Notes under the pieces: generated by a model
The model's input: the letters and a program-made list of their open reading frames with translations, nothing else
Databases searched by the model: none
Told to the model about the DNA's origin: nothing
Source: Bacillus sp. FJAT-22090
GTDB taxonomy: Bacteria; Bacillota; Bacilli; Bacillales_A; Planococcaceae
Assembly (NCBI RefSeq): GCF_001278755.1
Contig: NZ_CP012601.1
Coordinates: forward strand, 3,782,154 to 3,846,153
Direction: 5' to 3'
Length of the DNA: 64,000 nt
Shown: in pieces, positions 56,841 through 64,000 of the stretch
Layout: every line of letters begins with the position of its first letter
How positions within the stretch are numbered: the first letter of the stretch is position 1
Program-made: the position numbers and the translations under genes

Positions 56841-56882
56841 TTTCCTTTACTAATAAGAATATAGAGTGGAGGATGAATTAGG

Positions 56883-57629
56883 ATGGGAAGATTAGATGGT
56901 AAAGTAGCAATTATTACTGGTGCAGCAAGAGGTATGGGAGAATCACACGCTCGTGTTTTTATTGAAGAAGGAGCAAAAGTGATTTTAACTGATTTAAATG
57001 AAGAAGCTGGATCAGCTCTTGCGAAAGAATTAGGTTCAAATGCATTATTTGTTAAACATGATGCGACAAGTGCAGAGTCTTGGGAAAAAGTATTTGAAGA
57101 AGCTAAAGCCGCATTTGGTAATATAACTATATTGGTAAATAACGCTGGAGTTCTTGGACCAATTGCCAAAACTGCGGAATTAGATGAACAAGAATATTTA
57201 AAAGTATGTTCTATTAACCAACATAGTATTTTCCTAGGTATGAAAACAGTAATTCCATCTATGCTGGAAGCGGGAATTGGATCAATCGTGAACATTTCAT
57301 CCATTGCCGGAATTGTAGCAAATTATGGTTTCCCAAGCATTGCTTACGTTGCAAGTAAAGCAGCAGTAAGAGGTATGACAAAAGGAACTGCAATCGAATA
57401 TGGTCCAAATAATATCCGTGTTAATTCTGTTCACCCTGGATTTATCAACACTCCAATGATGGTTGAGGCAACTGATGAGTCGGGTGGAGACGCATTAAAA
57501 GATATTCCATTAGGACGTCTAGCGGAGGCAAGAGAAGTTTCCAATTTAGTATTATTCTTAGCTTCTGATGAATCCTCTTATATTACAGGTGCTGAACATT
57601 TAGTAGATGCTGGTATGCTGGCACATTAA
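56883..57629 (+). CDS. Short-chain dehydrogenase/reductase (SDR)
   Basis: 248 aa classical SDR. Cofactor motif TGAARGMGESHA (about residues 12-23), NNAG, catalytic Ser in NISSIAG, YVASK, and VHPGFINTPM. An acidic Asp after beta-2 (ILTDLNEEAG) favours NAD over NADP. Relatives include hydroxysteroid and glucose dehydrogenases. It is followed 147 bases on by a TetR regulator that is probably its controller. Confidence 0.88.
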   Translation: MGRLDGKVAIITGAARGMGESHARVFIEEGAKVILTDLNEEAGSALAKELGSNALFVKHDATSAESWEKVFEEAKAAFGNITILVNNAGVLGPIAKTAELDEQEYLKVCSINQHSIFLGMKTVIPSMLEAGIGSIVNISSIAGIVANYGFPSIAYVASKAAVRGMTKGTAIEYGPNNIRVNSVHPGFINTPMMVEATDESGGDALKDIPLGRLAEAREVSNLVLFLASDESSYITGAEHLVDAGMLAH

Positions 57630-57776
57630 TATATTTAATACAAATTATAAAAATAAAGTCTATTTAAGGTGAAAAAAATCCTTGAATAGGCTTTATTTAT
57701 TCACGATCATTTTCTTGCTGAAGATCATCGAATTAATTATAGTTTTAAATAAGAAACAAAAAGGAGGAGGATTAGA

Positions 57777-58373
57777 TTGATCACTGATATTGAAAAGGAT
57801 AAAAGAGTGAGAAGAAGTAGAAGACTCTTAAAGGAAGCATTTATATTTTTAGTTACTGAAAAAGGATATAAGAGTGTAACCGTAAAGGATATTATCAATA
57901 AGGCAGATTATAATAGAACTACCTTCTATGCTCATTTTAGTAGTAAAGAAGAATTAACAGAAGTATTAGTTACTGAAATGATTGAAGGTCTGGAAGATGC
58001 CCTACTCGAACCATATCAAGAGAAAAATTTATTGCAGTTTGGATCTCTTAAACCCTCTTCCTTGAAGCTATTTGAGTATATTGAAGAAAATTCTCGCTTC
58101 TTTAATTTGTTATTAAAAGATGACACCATTCCCAATCTCCAAGATAAAGTGATCGACATGATTTTTAACCTATTTAAAGATGAAATTACTTTTTTAAGTG
58201 ATTTAAATACAGAAGCTAATACGGAAAATTTCGCGACCTATAGAACCTATGGTATTTTTGGCATTATATTAATGTGGATAAAGTCTGGTTACATCCAATC
58301 ACCTGAGGAACTATCCAGACAACTGATTGTTATCCTTAATTCATATACACATGGAGTACGTAAGAATAAATAG
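57777..58373 (+). CDS. TetR/AcrR-family regulator
   Basis: 198 aa from TTG, 6-7 bases after AGGAGGAGG. N-terminal helix-turn-helix RRLLKEAFIFLVTEKGYKSVTVKDIINKADYNRTTFYAHFSSKEEL. The C-terminal domain resembles the DhaS/YfiR-type ligand domain. Same domain layout as the TetR gene at 60994, which also partners an SDR gene. Ligand unknown. Confidence 0.88.
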   Translation: MITDIEKDKRVRRSRRLLKEAFIFLVTEKGYKSVTVKDIINKADYNRTTFYAHFSSKEELTEVLVTEMIEGLEDALLEPYQEKNLLQFGSLKPSSLKLFEYIEENSRFFNLLLKDDTIPNLQDKVIDMIFNLFKDEITFLSDLNTEANTENFATYRTYGIFGIILMWIKSGYIQSPEELSRQLIVILNSYTHGVRKNK

Positions 58374-58375
58374 TA

Positions 58376-58411
58376 AATGCACACTCTTTTTAGAGAGGTG
58401 CATTTTTTTAA
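58376..58411 (+). terminator. Terminator after the TetR gene
   Basis: AAATGCACACTCT-TTTT-AGAGAGGTGCATTTTTTT, related to the AATGCAGACTC family, followed by a single terminal repeat core GACCATTCA at 58425-58433 (remnant of a 20-bp array). Confidence 0.88.
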
Positions 58412-58500
58412 TAGAAAATTTTCTGACCATTCACCCAATTTATATTGACATCCAGCACGAAGAAACACAAACTATGGATAAGGAACAAGGGGGCAATTAA

Positions 58501-59109
58501 ATGAAGAAACTTCTATTAACAGGTTTTGAACCTTTTTTATCCTTTACGGTGAATCCAACGATGCGTATTGTAGAGGAACTAAATGGGCAGCATATTGGTG
58601 AATATGAAATATATGGCAGAGTGCTAACTGTAGATTTCGCCTCTTCAGGAAAAGAGCTACTTGCACATATAGAAGAAATCAATCCAGATGCAGTCATCTC
58701 ATTAGGACTAGCGGGAGGGAGATACAAAATCACCCCAGAGCGTATTGCTATAAACGTAAAAGATGGAGCTGCAGACAACGAAGGGCATACACCAATAGAT
58801 GAATCTATTCAAATGGAAGGAGAGCCAGGGTACTTCTCCACTTTGCCTATTCGCCAAATGGTAAACAAACTACTGGAAGAAGGACTACCAGCATCCATCT
58901 CCAACACAGCAGGTACCTATCTTTGCAACAATGTTATGTATGAAGGCTTGCACTACGCAAAAACAAATAAACCTGACATGCCAGCAGGCTTCATCCATAT
59001 TCCTGCATCGCACGAGCTCGCTATTCAGCATGGAAAGATTCCAAGTTGGTCTCATGCGGATTTGAAAAAGAGTATAGAGCTATGTATTGAAGTACTTGGG
59101 GAAAACTAA
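58501..59109 (+). CDS. pcp: Pyrrolidone-carboxylate peptidase
   Basis: 202 aa. C15 family: LLTGFEPF start, catalytic Glu in AGGRYKITPERIAIN, catalytic Cys in SNTAGTYLCNNVMY, catalytic His in GFIHIPASHE. It removes N-terminal pyroglutamate from peptides in the cytosol. Ribosome site AAGGGGGC before the ATG. Usual length (about 200-215 aa). Confidence 0.95.
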   Translation: MKKLLLTGFEPFLSFTVNPTMRIVEELNGQHIGEYEIYGRVLTVDFASSGKELLAHIEEINPDAVISLGLAGGRYKITPERIAINVKDGAADNEGHTPIDESIQMEGEPGYFSTLPIRQMVNKLLEEGLPASISNTAGTYLCNNVMYEGLHYAKTNKPDMPAGFIHIPASHELAIQHGKIPSWSHADLKKSIELCIEVLGEN

Positions 59110-59177
59110 ACTGAAAGAGCACTACATGATGGAGAGTTACTCAGTTAAAAAACTATTAAATCGAAAGGAAAATACAC

Positions 59178-59621
59178 ATGCTTTCCGTGTACGCCTATTC
59201 TCAAGAATATATAAATGAATGTCGTTTAAAAGTGGATATACAGTTAAAAACCTACGAGAACTTAATAACAACGGCAAAAAAACAAGCCGGAAATAGTAAT
59301 GTTGAGCTGAAATCTGCAATTGAATCTTTTGAACCGAATTTCTTTAATAATATGGTGTTAGTTTTAGATAACTATTTTAACAATAGAAGTAGAAATCTTG
59401 AAAAGAAAGACGGTAATCCATTAAATGAGATAAGGATGCTCTGTGATTCTATAAAGGAAAATAATTGTATTTTGATTCAAAATAAAACGATTAAATACGA
59501 CCATGCTAAGTCCGTTTTAAAGTATCAAATTGGGGACGAAATTAAATTAAGAAAAGAAGATTTTGTACTTTTATCGAAAGAATTCTTTGCTGAAATTGAA
59601 AGTAAATTTATGAGTAAATAA
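59178..59621 (+). CDS. Hypothetical protein
   Basis: 147 aa, not recognised. Predicted all-helical and soluble, rich in Lys, Glu and Asn, with no signal or membrane segment. Features include a central FFNNMVLVLDNYFNNRSRNLEKK and a basic middle part. AAAGG site 8 bases before the ATG. It is 21 bases ahead of the VOC gene, so probably cotranscribed with it. Confidence 0.6.
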   Translation: MLSVYAYSQEYINECRLKVDIQLKTYENLITTAKKQAGNSNVELKSAIESFEPNFFNNMVLVLDNYFNNRSRNLEKKDGNPLNEIRMLCDSIKENNCILIQNKTIKYDHAKSVLKYQIGDEIKLRKEDFVLLSKEFFAEIESKFMSK

Positions 59622-59642
59622 AAAATTATAGGAGTGAAGAAA

Positions 59643-60023
59643 ATGATTACTAAAATAGGTCAAATTATGCTCTATGTAAACAACCAAGAGGAATCCGTTA
59701 AATTTTGGACAGAAAAACTAGGATTCATAGTTAAATCTGAAGTAGACAATGGACAAGGAATGAAGTGGTTTGAAATTGCTCCAACTAAAGACGCAGAAAC
59801 TAGCATTGTCCTTCACAATAAAGAGTTAGTTGCAAAAATGTCACCAGGAGTTAGCTTAGAAACACCATCATTAATGTTCTTCTCAGAAAATCTAGATCAA
59901 TTATATAAAGACTTCTCGGAAAAACAAATTACTGTTGGGGAACTTGTGGAAATACCTGAAGGAAAAGTATTTAACTTTGCGGATAATGAGAACAATTACT
60001 TTGCAATAATGGAGAAAAAGTAG
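59643..60023 (+). CDS. VOC-family protein
   Basis: 126 aa from the ATG 8 bases after GGAG; a GTG at 59634 lies within the ribosome site and is less likely. Typical glyoxalase-fold halves: IGQIMLYVNNQEESVKFWTEKLGF and VFNFADNENNYFAIMEK, the latter resembling the family DPxGNxF end. Substrate unknown. Confidence 0.85.
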   Translation: MITKIGQIMLYVNNQEESVKFWTEKLGFIVKSEVDNGQGMKWFEIAPTKDAETSIVLHNKELVAKMSPGVSLETPSLMFFSENLDQLYKDFSEKQITVGELVEIPEGKVFNFADNENNYFAIMEKK

Positions 60024-60041
60024 GGAATACTAAATACTATA

Positions 60042-60078
60042 AAAAAGAGCACTTAACATGTCGTTAAGTGCTCTTCCT
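60042..60078. terminator. Bidirectional terminator
   Basis: AAGAGCACTTAAC-ATGTC-GTTAAGTGCTCTT, 13-bp perfect stem between convergent genes, with an A-run on the left and T-rich sequence on the right. Confidence 0.88.
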
Positions 60079-60086
60079 CATTTATT

Positions 60087-60845
60087 TTAGTAAGCTGACC
60101 ATCCAGCATCGATTGCTATAACTTGTCCGTTTACAAAGCTTGCTTCATCGGAACCTAAGAAGATAGCTAGTTTAGCAATTTCTTCAGGTTGACCAACACG
60201 AGGGTTGATCGCCATACCAAGAGCTTGACGAGATGCTCCAAGTTCGTTGATATTTGTCATTGTTGAACCGATGTTTGTTGCCACTGCACCAGGGGCAAAT
60301 CCGTTACAACGAATGTTTTTGTCTGCATACATAAATGCAGTGTTTTTAGTTAAGCCCACAACAGCGTGTTTAGATGCAGTATAAGCAGCACCTGCACGAG
60401 CGCCATATAAACCACCAGCAGAAATATTATTTACAATTGTCCCGTGACCTTGTTCAAGGAAAATCGGGATTGCTAAACGCATTGTGCGCATAACAGCAAC
60501 AGTATTGACTGCGAATACACGTTCCCAACGTTCGTCCGAAATATCCCCAACAGGTTCCATACCATCCATAATACCTGCATTGTTTATTAAAATGTCTAGT
60601 TTTCCAAAAGCATTTTTCGTTTCGTTGAATAAACGTGTAACATCATCTTCTGATGTTACATTCGTTTGAATAGCAATCGCTTCACCACCAGCTGCTTTAA
60701 TACCTTCAGCTACAGCAGTTGCTCCTTCTAAATTCATATCGGAAACAACGACTTTTGCTCCTTCTACTGCATAGCCTTCAGCAATTGCTTTCCCCATACC
60801 TGATGCAGCGCCCGTTACAATCGCAACTTTACCTTCTAGTTTCAT
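60087..60845 (-). CDS. Short-chain dehydrogenase/reductase (SDR)
   Basis: 252 aa classical SDR. TGAASGMGKAIA cofactor motif, Asp after beta-2 (VVSDMNLEGA) favouring NAD, NNAGIMDG, NISAGGLYG (Ser), YTASK, and CNGFAPGAVATNIG. AAGGAGG site before the ATG. Divergent from a TetR gene with palindromes in between, so likely controlled by it. About a third identical in motif regions to the SDR at 56883 but clearly a separate enzyme. Confidence 0.88.
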   Translation of the reverse strand: MKLEGKVAIVTGAASGMGKAIAEGYAVEGAKVVVSDMNLEGATAVAEGIKAAGGEAIAIQTNVTSEDDVTRLFNETKNAFGKLDILINNAGIMDGMEPVGDISDERWERVFAVNTVAVMRTMRLAIPIFLEQGHGTIVNNISAGGLYGARAGAAYTASKHAVVGLTKNTAFMYADKNIRCNGFAPGAVATNIGSTMTNINELGASRQALGMAINPRVGQPEEIAKLAIFLGSDEASFVNGQVIAIDAGWSAY

Positions 60846-60868
60846 AAGAGAATACCTCCTTGAATTTT

Positions 60869-60955
60869 ATTGTACACTTGTTCAATAACTATTATAATAA
60901 ATAAAAGTAAACGCTTTCAATAAGCAAAAATAGGCTAACTGTTCAGTAATGAACA
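60869..60955. promoter_or_regulatory. SDR/TetR divergent control region
   Basis: Three elements. An 18-bp imperfect palindrome ATTGTACACTTGTTCAAT (60869-60886). A cre-like AGTAAACGCTTTCA (60906-60919, 13 of 14 positions) near a minus-strand TATAAT. TGTTCA-GTAA-TGAACA (60940-60955), a perfect inverted repeat. Both palindromes carry TGTTCA half-sites, suggesting one TetR-type protein controls both genes. Confidence 0.6.
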
Positions 60956-60993
60956 ACTTCATAGAAAATTGTTTAATAAGAGGTGAAACTAAA

Positions 60994-61563
60994 TTGTCTT
61001 CTATCGATATACGAATTGTCAAAACGAAAGAATCCCTTCATGAGGCATTGTTAGAATTACTGAAAGAAAAACCATTAGAGAGCCTTTCTATTTCTGAAAT
61101 ATGCAGAAAAGCTAAAATCAATCGGGGGACATTCTATTTGCATTACGGCCGGGTGGAAGACTTGTTTGAGGAATACTTCCAAGAAATTATGGAAGACTTA
61201 GCAAGCTCATATGAAGAACCATATCGCCATGTACTAGTTCTAAAAACAAGTAGCCTTGATCCATCTACTATTCGAATCTTTCATCATATTGAAAAATACA
61301 AGCCCTTTTATAAAATTGTTTTTTCTAAAAACGCACCATTAACCTATTACTATTTATTATTTGAGAAAATAAATTCACTATTACATACAGGTAAAGCGGT
61401 GAAATTAGAAGAGGAAATCAATATGAATTTAAACAGTGCTTATCAAGCAAATGCTATTATCGGAATCATTATTGAATGGTACAAGGGAGACTTTCAACAC
61501 AGTGCAAGCTATTTAAACGAGCAGCTCGTGAAGATTTTGAATGTGAAAATGAATATGGAATAG
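60994..61563 (+). CDS. TetR/AcrR-family regulator
   Basis: 189 aa from TTG, 8-9 bases after AAGAGGTGA; an ATG at 60949 overlaps the TGTTCA palindrome and has no site. Helix-turn-helix KESLHEALLELLKEKPLESLSISEICRKAKINRGTFYLHYGRVEDLFEEYF. C-terminal ligand domain like that of the TetR protein at 57777 (IIGIIIEWYKGDFQHSASYLNEQLVKIL against the same layout). Divergent from the SDR gene. Confidence 0.85.
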   Translation: MSSIDIRIVKTKESLHEALLELLKEKPLESLSISEICRKAKINRGTFYLHYGRVEDLFEEYFQEIMEDLASSYEEPYRHVLVLKTSSLDPSTIRIFHHIEKYKPFYKIVFSKNAPLTYYYLLFEKINSLLHTGKAVKLEEEINMNLNSAYQANAIIGIIIEWYKGDFQHSASYLNEQLVKILNVKMNME

Positions 61564-61606
61564 AAGATTGAAACATTCAATTTGTGTAGAAACTTTTCTC
61601 TAAAAA

Positions 61607-61646
61607 AACGAAGAGGAGCAGGGTAATTCCTGACTCCTCTTTTTTA
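61607..61646. terminator. Bidirectional terminator
   Basis: AAGAGGAGCAGG-GTAATT-CCTGACTCCTCTT, A-run on the left, TTTTTT on the right, between convergent genes. Confidence 0.85.
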
Positions 61647-61657
61647 TAAATAAGGTC

Positions 61658-62074
61658 TTATTTTAATCCTGAAGCTTTCAGTACATTCTTTTTGTACATC
61701 TCTTTAACTGCTATAGGCATTTCTTTAGTTGATTTCCATTCGGCCTGTTCTGTATAGAAAGTTTCCTCTAAGCCCTCTGGGAATTTCATCTCATACAGGT
61801 CATTTATGCTCTTAACTCTTAAAGCAGCCATAATAGCAAAAAGCTGTACCTTGTTTAAGCTAATACCTTTACCATTAATAATCTCTGATATCGTACCAAC
61901 GCGCATGCCCGTCATCTGAGCTAAGTCTTTTTGAGTTATCCCTCGTTCTTTCAACAAGTCATCTATCTTAATAACAAAGTATGCTTCTTCCAGTAAACCA
62001 GCCGTATCCATTACTATATCATTCATGGAGCTATGTCCTTGTTCTAATAAATCCTTAACCATTATTTTTTTCAT
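61658..62074 (-). CDS. XRE-family helix-turn-helix protein
   Basis: 138 aa with AGGAGA before the ATG. The central XRE helix-turn-helix (KIDDLLKERGITQKDLAQMTGMRVGTISEIINGKGISLNKVQLFAIMAALRV, about residues 36-87) follows an N-terminal stretch and precedes a Lys/Glu-rich tail. It resembles phage or antitoxin-type regulators, but no toxin gene is next to it. The 265-base gap to the HD-GYP gene is AT-rich without a clear feature. Confidence 0.82.
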   Translation of the reverse strand: MKKIMVKDLLEQGHSSMNDIVMDTAGLLEEAYFVIKIDDLLKERGITQKDLAQMTGMRVGTISEIINGKGISLNKVQLFAIMAALRVKSINDLYEMKFPEGLEETFYTEQAEWKSTKEMPIAVKEMYKKNVLKASGLK

Positions 62075-62339
62075 CAGTATCTATCTCCTAAAAATGATTT
62101 CGTTATTCCGTGATACATGATAAATGCATGAGTCACAGTTTGTCAATTCACTTTAACCTCATGCTTTAATTGTTCGAGTTCCTTTTCGTCCTTTTAACAG
62201 CTACTTTCTAATCATGTCTATTCTACTTTTCTAAAATTTATAATATAATAGAACTACATATAATTATTACCTTTAGTATGAATATAATATTAAATATAAG
62301 TAAAATAGACTCATTATACTAAGAATAGGGAGTAGTCGA

Positions 62340-63446
62340 ATGCGTTTAGTTAAAATTGATCAATGTCAGCCGGGGATGAGGTTGGGCAAACCAATATATA
62401 ATGACAAAGGTAAAATTCTGTTAGCAAAGGGAGCAGAACTAAGAGATCGAATCATCCTTAAGTTACATAAATATAATGTTACAACTGTTTACATAGAAGA
62501 TGAAGTATCTGAAGGAATAGAGATTATTGAATCTATTCCAGAAGCTTTACGCATGGAGGCTTTAAATACGATTACGGAAGGATTCCAAACTTTAATGGAT
62601 CTAAGTCATTCCAACTCTAATCTTCAGGGGATGATGAAAACAGGTAGAGCTATAAGAAGTTTTCAAAAAGTATTTAAGGATATACTAGCGTCACTAACAG
62701 ACAATCAAAATGCATTAAATTTACTAGCCTCGACAAAATTACATGAAAATTATGTGTTCAATCATTCGTTAAACGTTTCTATATATGCTTGTCAGCTTGC
62801 TATCGAAAATGGATTGCCTCTTAAGAATATTGAAGAAATTGGATTGGGGGCCATGTTACACGATTTAGGTAAGGTGCATATTCCACTAGATATTTTAAAT
62901 AAGGCCGGGGAGTTAACGAAAGAGGAATACGCCCTAGTCAAACAACATTGTGAAAAGGGCTTTGATACTCTACGAAAAATACATGAAATCCCTTTACCAG
63001 TTGCTCATTGTGCTTTTCAGCATCACGAAAGAATCGATGGGATGGGATACCCAAGAGGATTAAAGGGAGATGAAATTCACAAATATGCGAAAATCATCAG
63101 TGTTGCGGATGTGTTTGATGCGGTAACAAATCCAAGAGCATTCAGGCAGGCCGTAATGCCTCATCAAGGACTAGAAATTCTGTATGCTGGAAGTGACGCT
63201 CAGTTCGACACACATCAAGTCAATTTATTTAAAGAGTGTATCGCCATTTATCCACCAGGCTTAACCGTAACATTAAATGATGGTCGAACAGGAATCGTCA
63301 CACAATATAACTACCAAGCGGCGGGGCGTCCTGAAGTTCGTATTATTAAGAATGAAGAAAATGAAAATGTTGCTCCATATGAGATAAATTTAGGAGCAAC
63401 GGAAAACCTTACGCTTGAAATTGTGATGGCGGACGCATTGATTTAA
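62340..63446 (+). CDS. HD-GYP domain protein (cyclic-di-GMP phosphodiesterase type)
   Basis: 368 aa. An N-terminal DUF3391-like segment (residues about 1-50, CQPGMRLGKPIYNDKGKILLAKGAEL) precedes the HD-GYP domain: HSLNVSIYACQLAIENGLP, HDLGKVHIP (HD pair), HCAFQHHERIDGMGYPRGLKGDEI (the HHExxxGxGYP block) and ISVADVFDAV. Metal-binding residues look intact, so c-di-GMP hydrolysis is likely. A small C-terminal beta domain (VTLNDGRTGIVTQYN) follows. Confidence 0.92.
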   Translation: MRLVKIDQCQPGMRLGKPIYNDKGKILLAKGAELRDRIILKLHKYNVTTVYIEDEVSEGIEIIESIPEALRMEALNTITEGFQTLMDLSHSNSNLQGMMKTGRAIRSFQKVFKDILASLTDNQNALNLLASTKLHENYVFNHSLNVSIYACQLAIENGLPLKNIEEIGLGAMLHDLGKVHIPLDILNKAGELTKEEYALVKQHCEKGFDTLRKIHEIPLPVAHCAFQHHERIDGMGYPRGLKGDEIHKYAKIISVADVFDAVTNPRAFRQAVMPHQGLEILYAGSDAQFDTHQVNLFKECIAIYPPGLTVTLNDGRTGIVTQYNYQAAGRPEVRIIKNEENENVAPYEINLGATENLTLEIVMADALI

Positions 63447-63631
63447 GAGTGATAAATCACGATGTTTACTTACAAAAAGAGATTGGATTTTTCAATTGAT
63501 ATTTCTGTTAAGAGATGACTTCGGTAGTCTTTTATAATATTCAATAATGCAAGTACCCTTTGTGATATAATTTCGATAAAAAGTGGCTAGTATAAAGAAA
63601 AGCTCTATTGAATTTCTTTGGAGGAATCTAT

Positions 63632-64000
63632 ATGTTTGATCCAACTATTTTTGAGAATTTAAAAGTTGCATTGGAAAACCAGGTGTATGATTTAGATAAT
63701 ATAGAACGAAAAATCATTATTACAAACCGGGTGGACCAAATTGATTTATCCATTTTGGCTAGAGAATTTTCTGTTCAATTTACTCTTGTTAGCTCTCGAG
63801 ACGTTACAGCAGAGATTGTATTAAAGGCCTCATTAGATGAACTGGCAGGGGAGATATTAGAGCTTCCTGGAACAAATTTAGGGTGTTCCTTACTGTTAAG
63901 ATTCTACAAGCAAGTTCAAAATTTTCCTATTCAATGTAAAATTATTGAACAAAATCTAAACGATATTTGGGAAGATGATGTTGAGCTGTCACAGACATTG
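63632..64000 (+). CDS. Hypothetical protein, N-terminal part (cut by window edge)
   Basis: 123 codons from an ATG 6-7 bases after GGAGG, open to the last base. The protein starts MFDPTIFENLKVALENQVYD and is soluble, mixed alpha/beta and acidic. Not recognised; the pattern ends with WEDDVELSQTL and continues beyond the window. Orientation and spacing (185 bases) suggest a separate unit from the HD-GYP gene. Confidence 0.7.
   Translation, partial: MFDPTIFENLKVALENQVYDLDNIERKIIITNRVDQIDLSILAREFSVQFTLVSSRDVTAEIVLKASLDELAGEILELPGTNLGCSLLLRFYKQVQNFPIQCKIIEQNLNDIWEDDVELSQTL

Noticed and set aside
61658-62074. Toxin-antitoxin pair with the XRE protein
   Set aside because: No small partner gene lies adjacent; flanks are a terminator and an AT-rich gap.

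Overview
The window comes from a low-GC Gram-positive chromosome. The 16S/23S/5S sequences, the Tex-SprT (ydcI-ydcK) junction next to a tRNA/rRNA cluster, strong AGGAGG-type ribosome sites, frequent TTG/GTG starts and CcpA-type cre sites all indicate Bacillales. I infer the Planococcaceae (Caryophanaceae; Psychrobacillus/Paenisporosarcina-like). The genus is a guess, because no alignment could be run.

Layout. (1) 1-6800: end of tex, sprT, eight tRNAs (Asn, Glu, Asp, Gln, Lys, Leu, Arg, Gly) behind two near-consensus promoters, then a complete 16S-23S-5S operon. Both rRNA processing stems are visible, and the two spacers share a diverged 117-bp element. (2) 7000-18600: a NERD protein, a VOC protein, an AraC regulator, a YtrA-type GntR/ABC operon, an acetyltransferase, a sugar-dehydrogenase-like lipoprotein, a TauE/SafE permease, a 2-hydroxyacid dehydrogenase, an M28 peptidase lipoprotein and a YvbH-like PH-domain protein. 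(3) 18650-27640: a broken copy of part of the M28 gene, then an RpiR regulator and M20 amidohydrolase facing an N-acylamino-acid racemase/OSBS-family enzyme with a five-gene peptide-type ABC transporter. I read this as an N-acyl amino acid or peptide uptake and processing module. (4) 27850-37200: a membrane-anchored PstS-like protein, an ABC/LytTR/DUF3021 operon, a UbiB/ABC1 kinase, a nucleoside hydrolase, a topB gene scrap, and bioY-bioB under a BirA-type operator. (5) 37286-43710: an AEC carrier, a CitA/DcuS-type two-component system and a TctCBA tricarboxylate transporter with a full-consensus cre site.

(6) 44171-56539: an amino-sugar cluster with a LacI regulator, Gfo/Idh oxidoreductase, LplB/YtcP/LipO-type ABC importer, DUF624 protein, NagA, a HutC-type GntR regulator, a GatY/AgaY-type aldolase, a tagatose-6-phosphate-kinase-like PfkB protein, an AgaS-like SIS protein and a ROK kinase. 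Together these make a complete predicted route from imported N-acetylgalactosamine to triose phosphates. (7) 56883-64000: two SDR/TetR pairs, pyrrolidone carboxyl peptidase, a VOC protein, small unknowns, an XRE-type protein, an HD-GYP protein and a truncated unknown CDS at the right edge.

The most unusual non-coding signal is a dispersed family of 20-bp-period arrays (core G[A/T]CCGGATA plus 11 AT-rich bases). They lie immediately downstream of Rho-independent terminators, always in the orientation of the terminated gene, and several end in a distinct variant core G[A/T]CC[G/A]TT[C/T]A. One array has become the C-terminal coding end of the NERD gene, and another follows a hairpin sitting inside a topB fragment.
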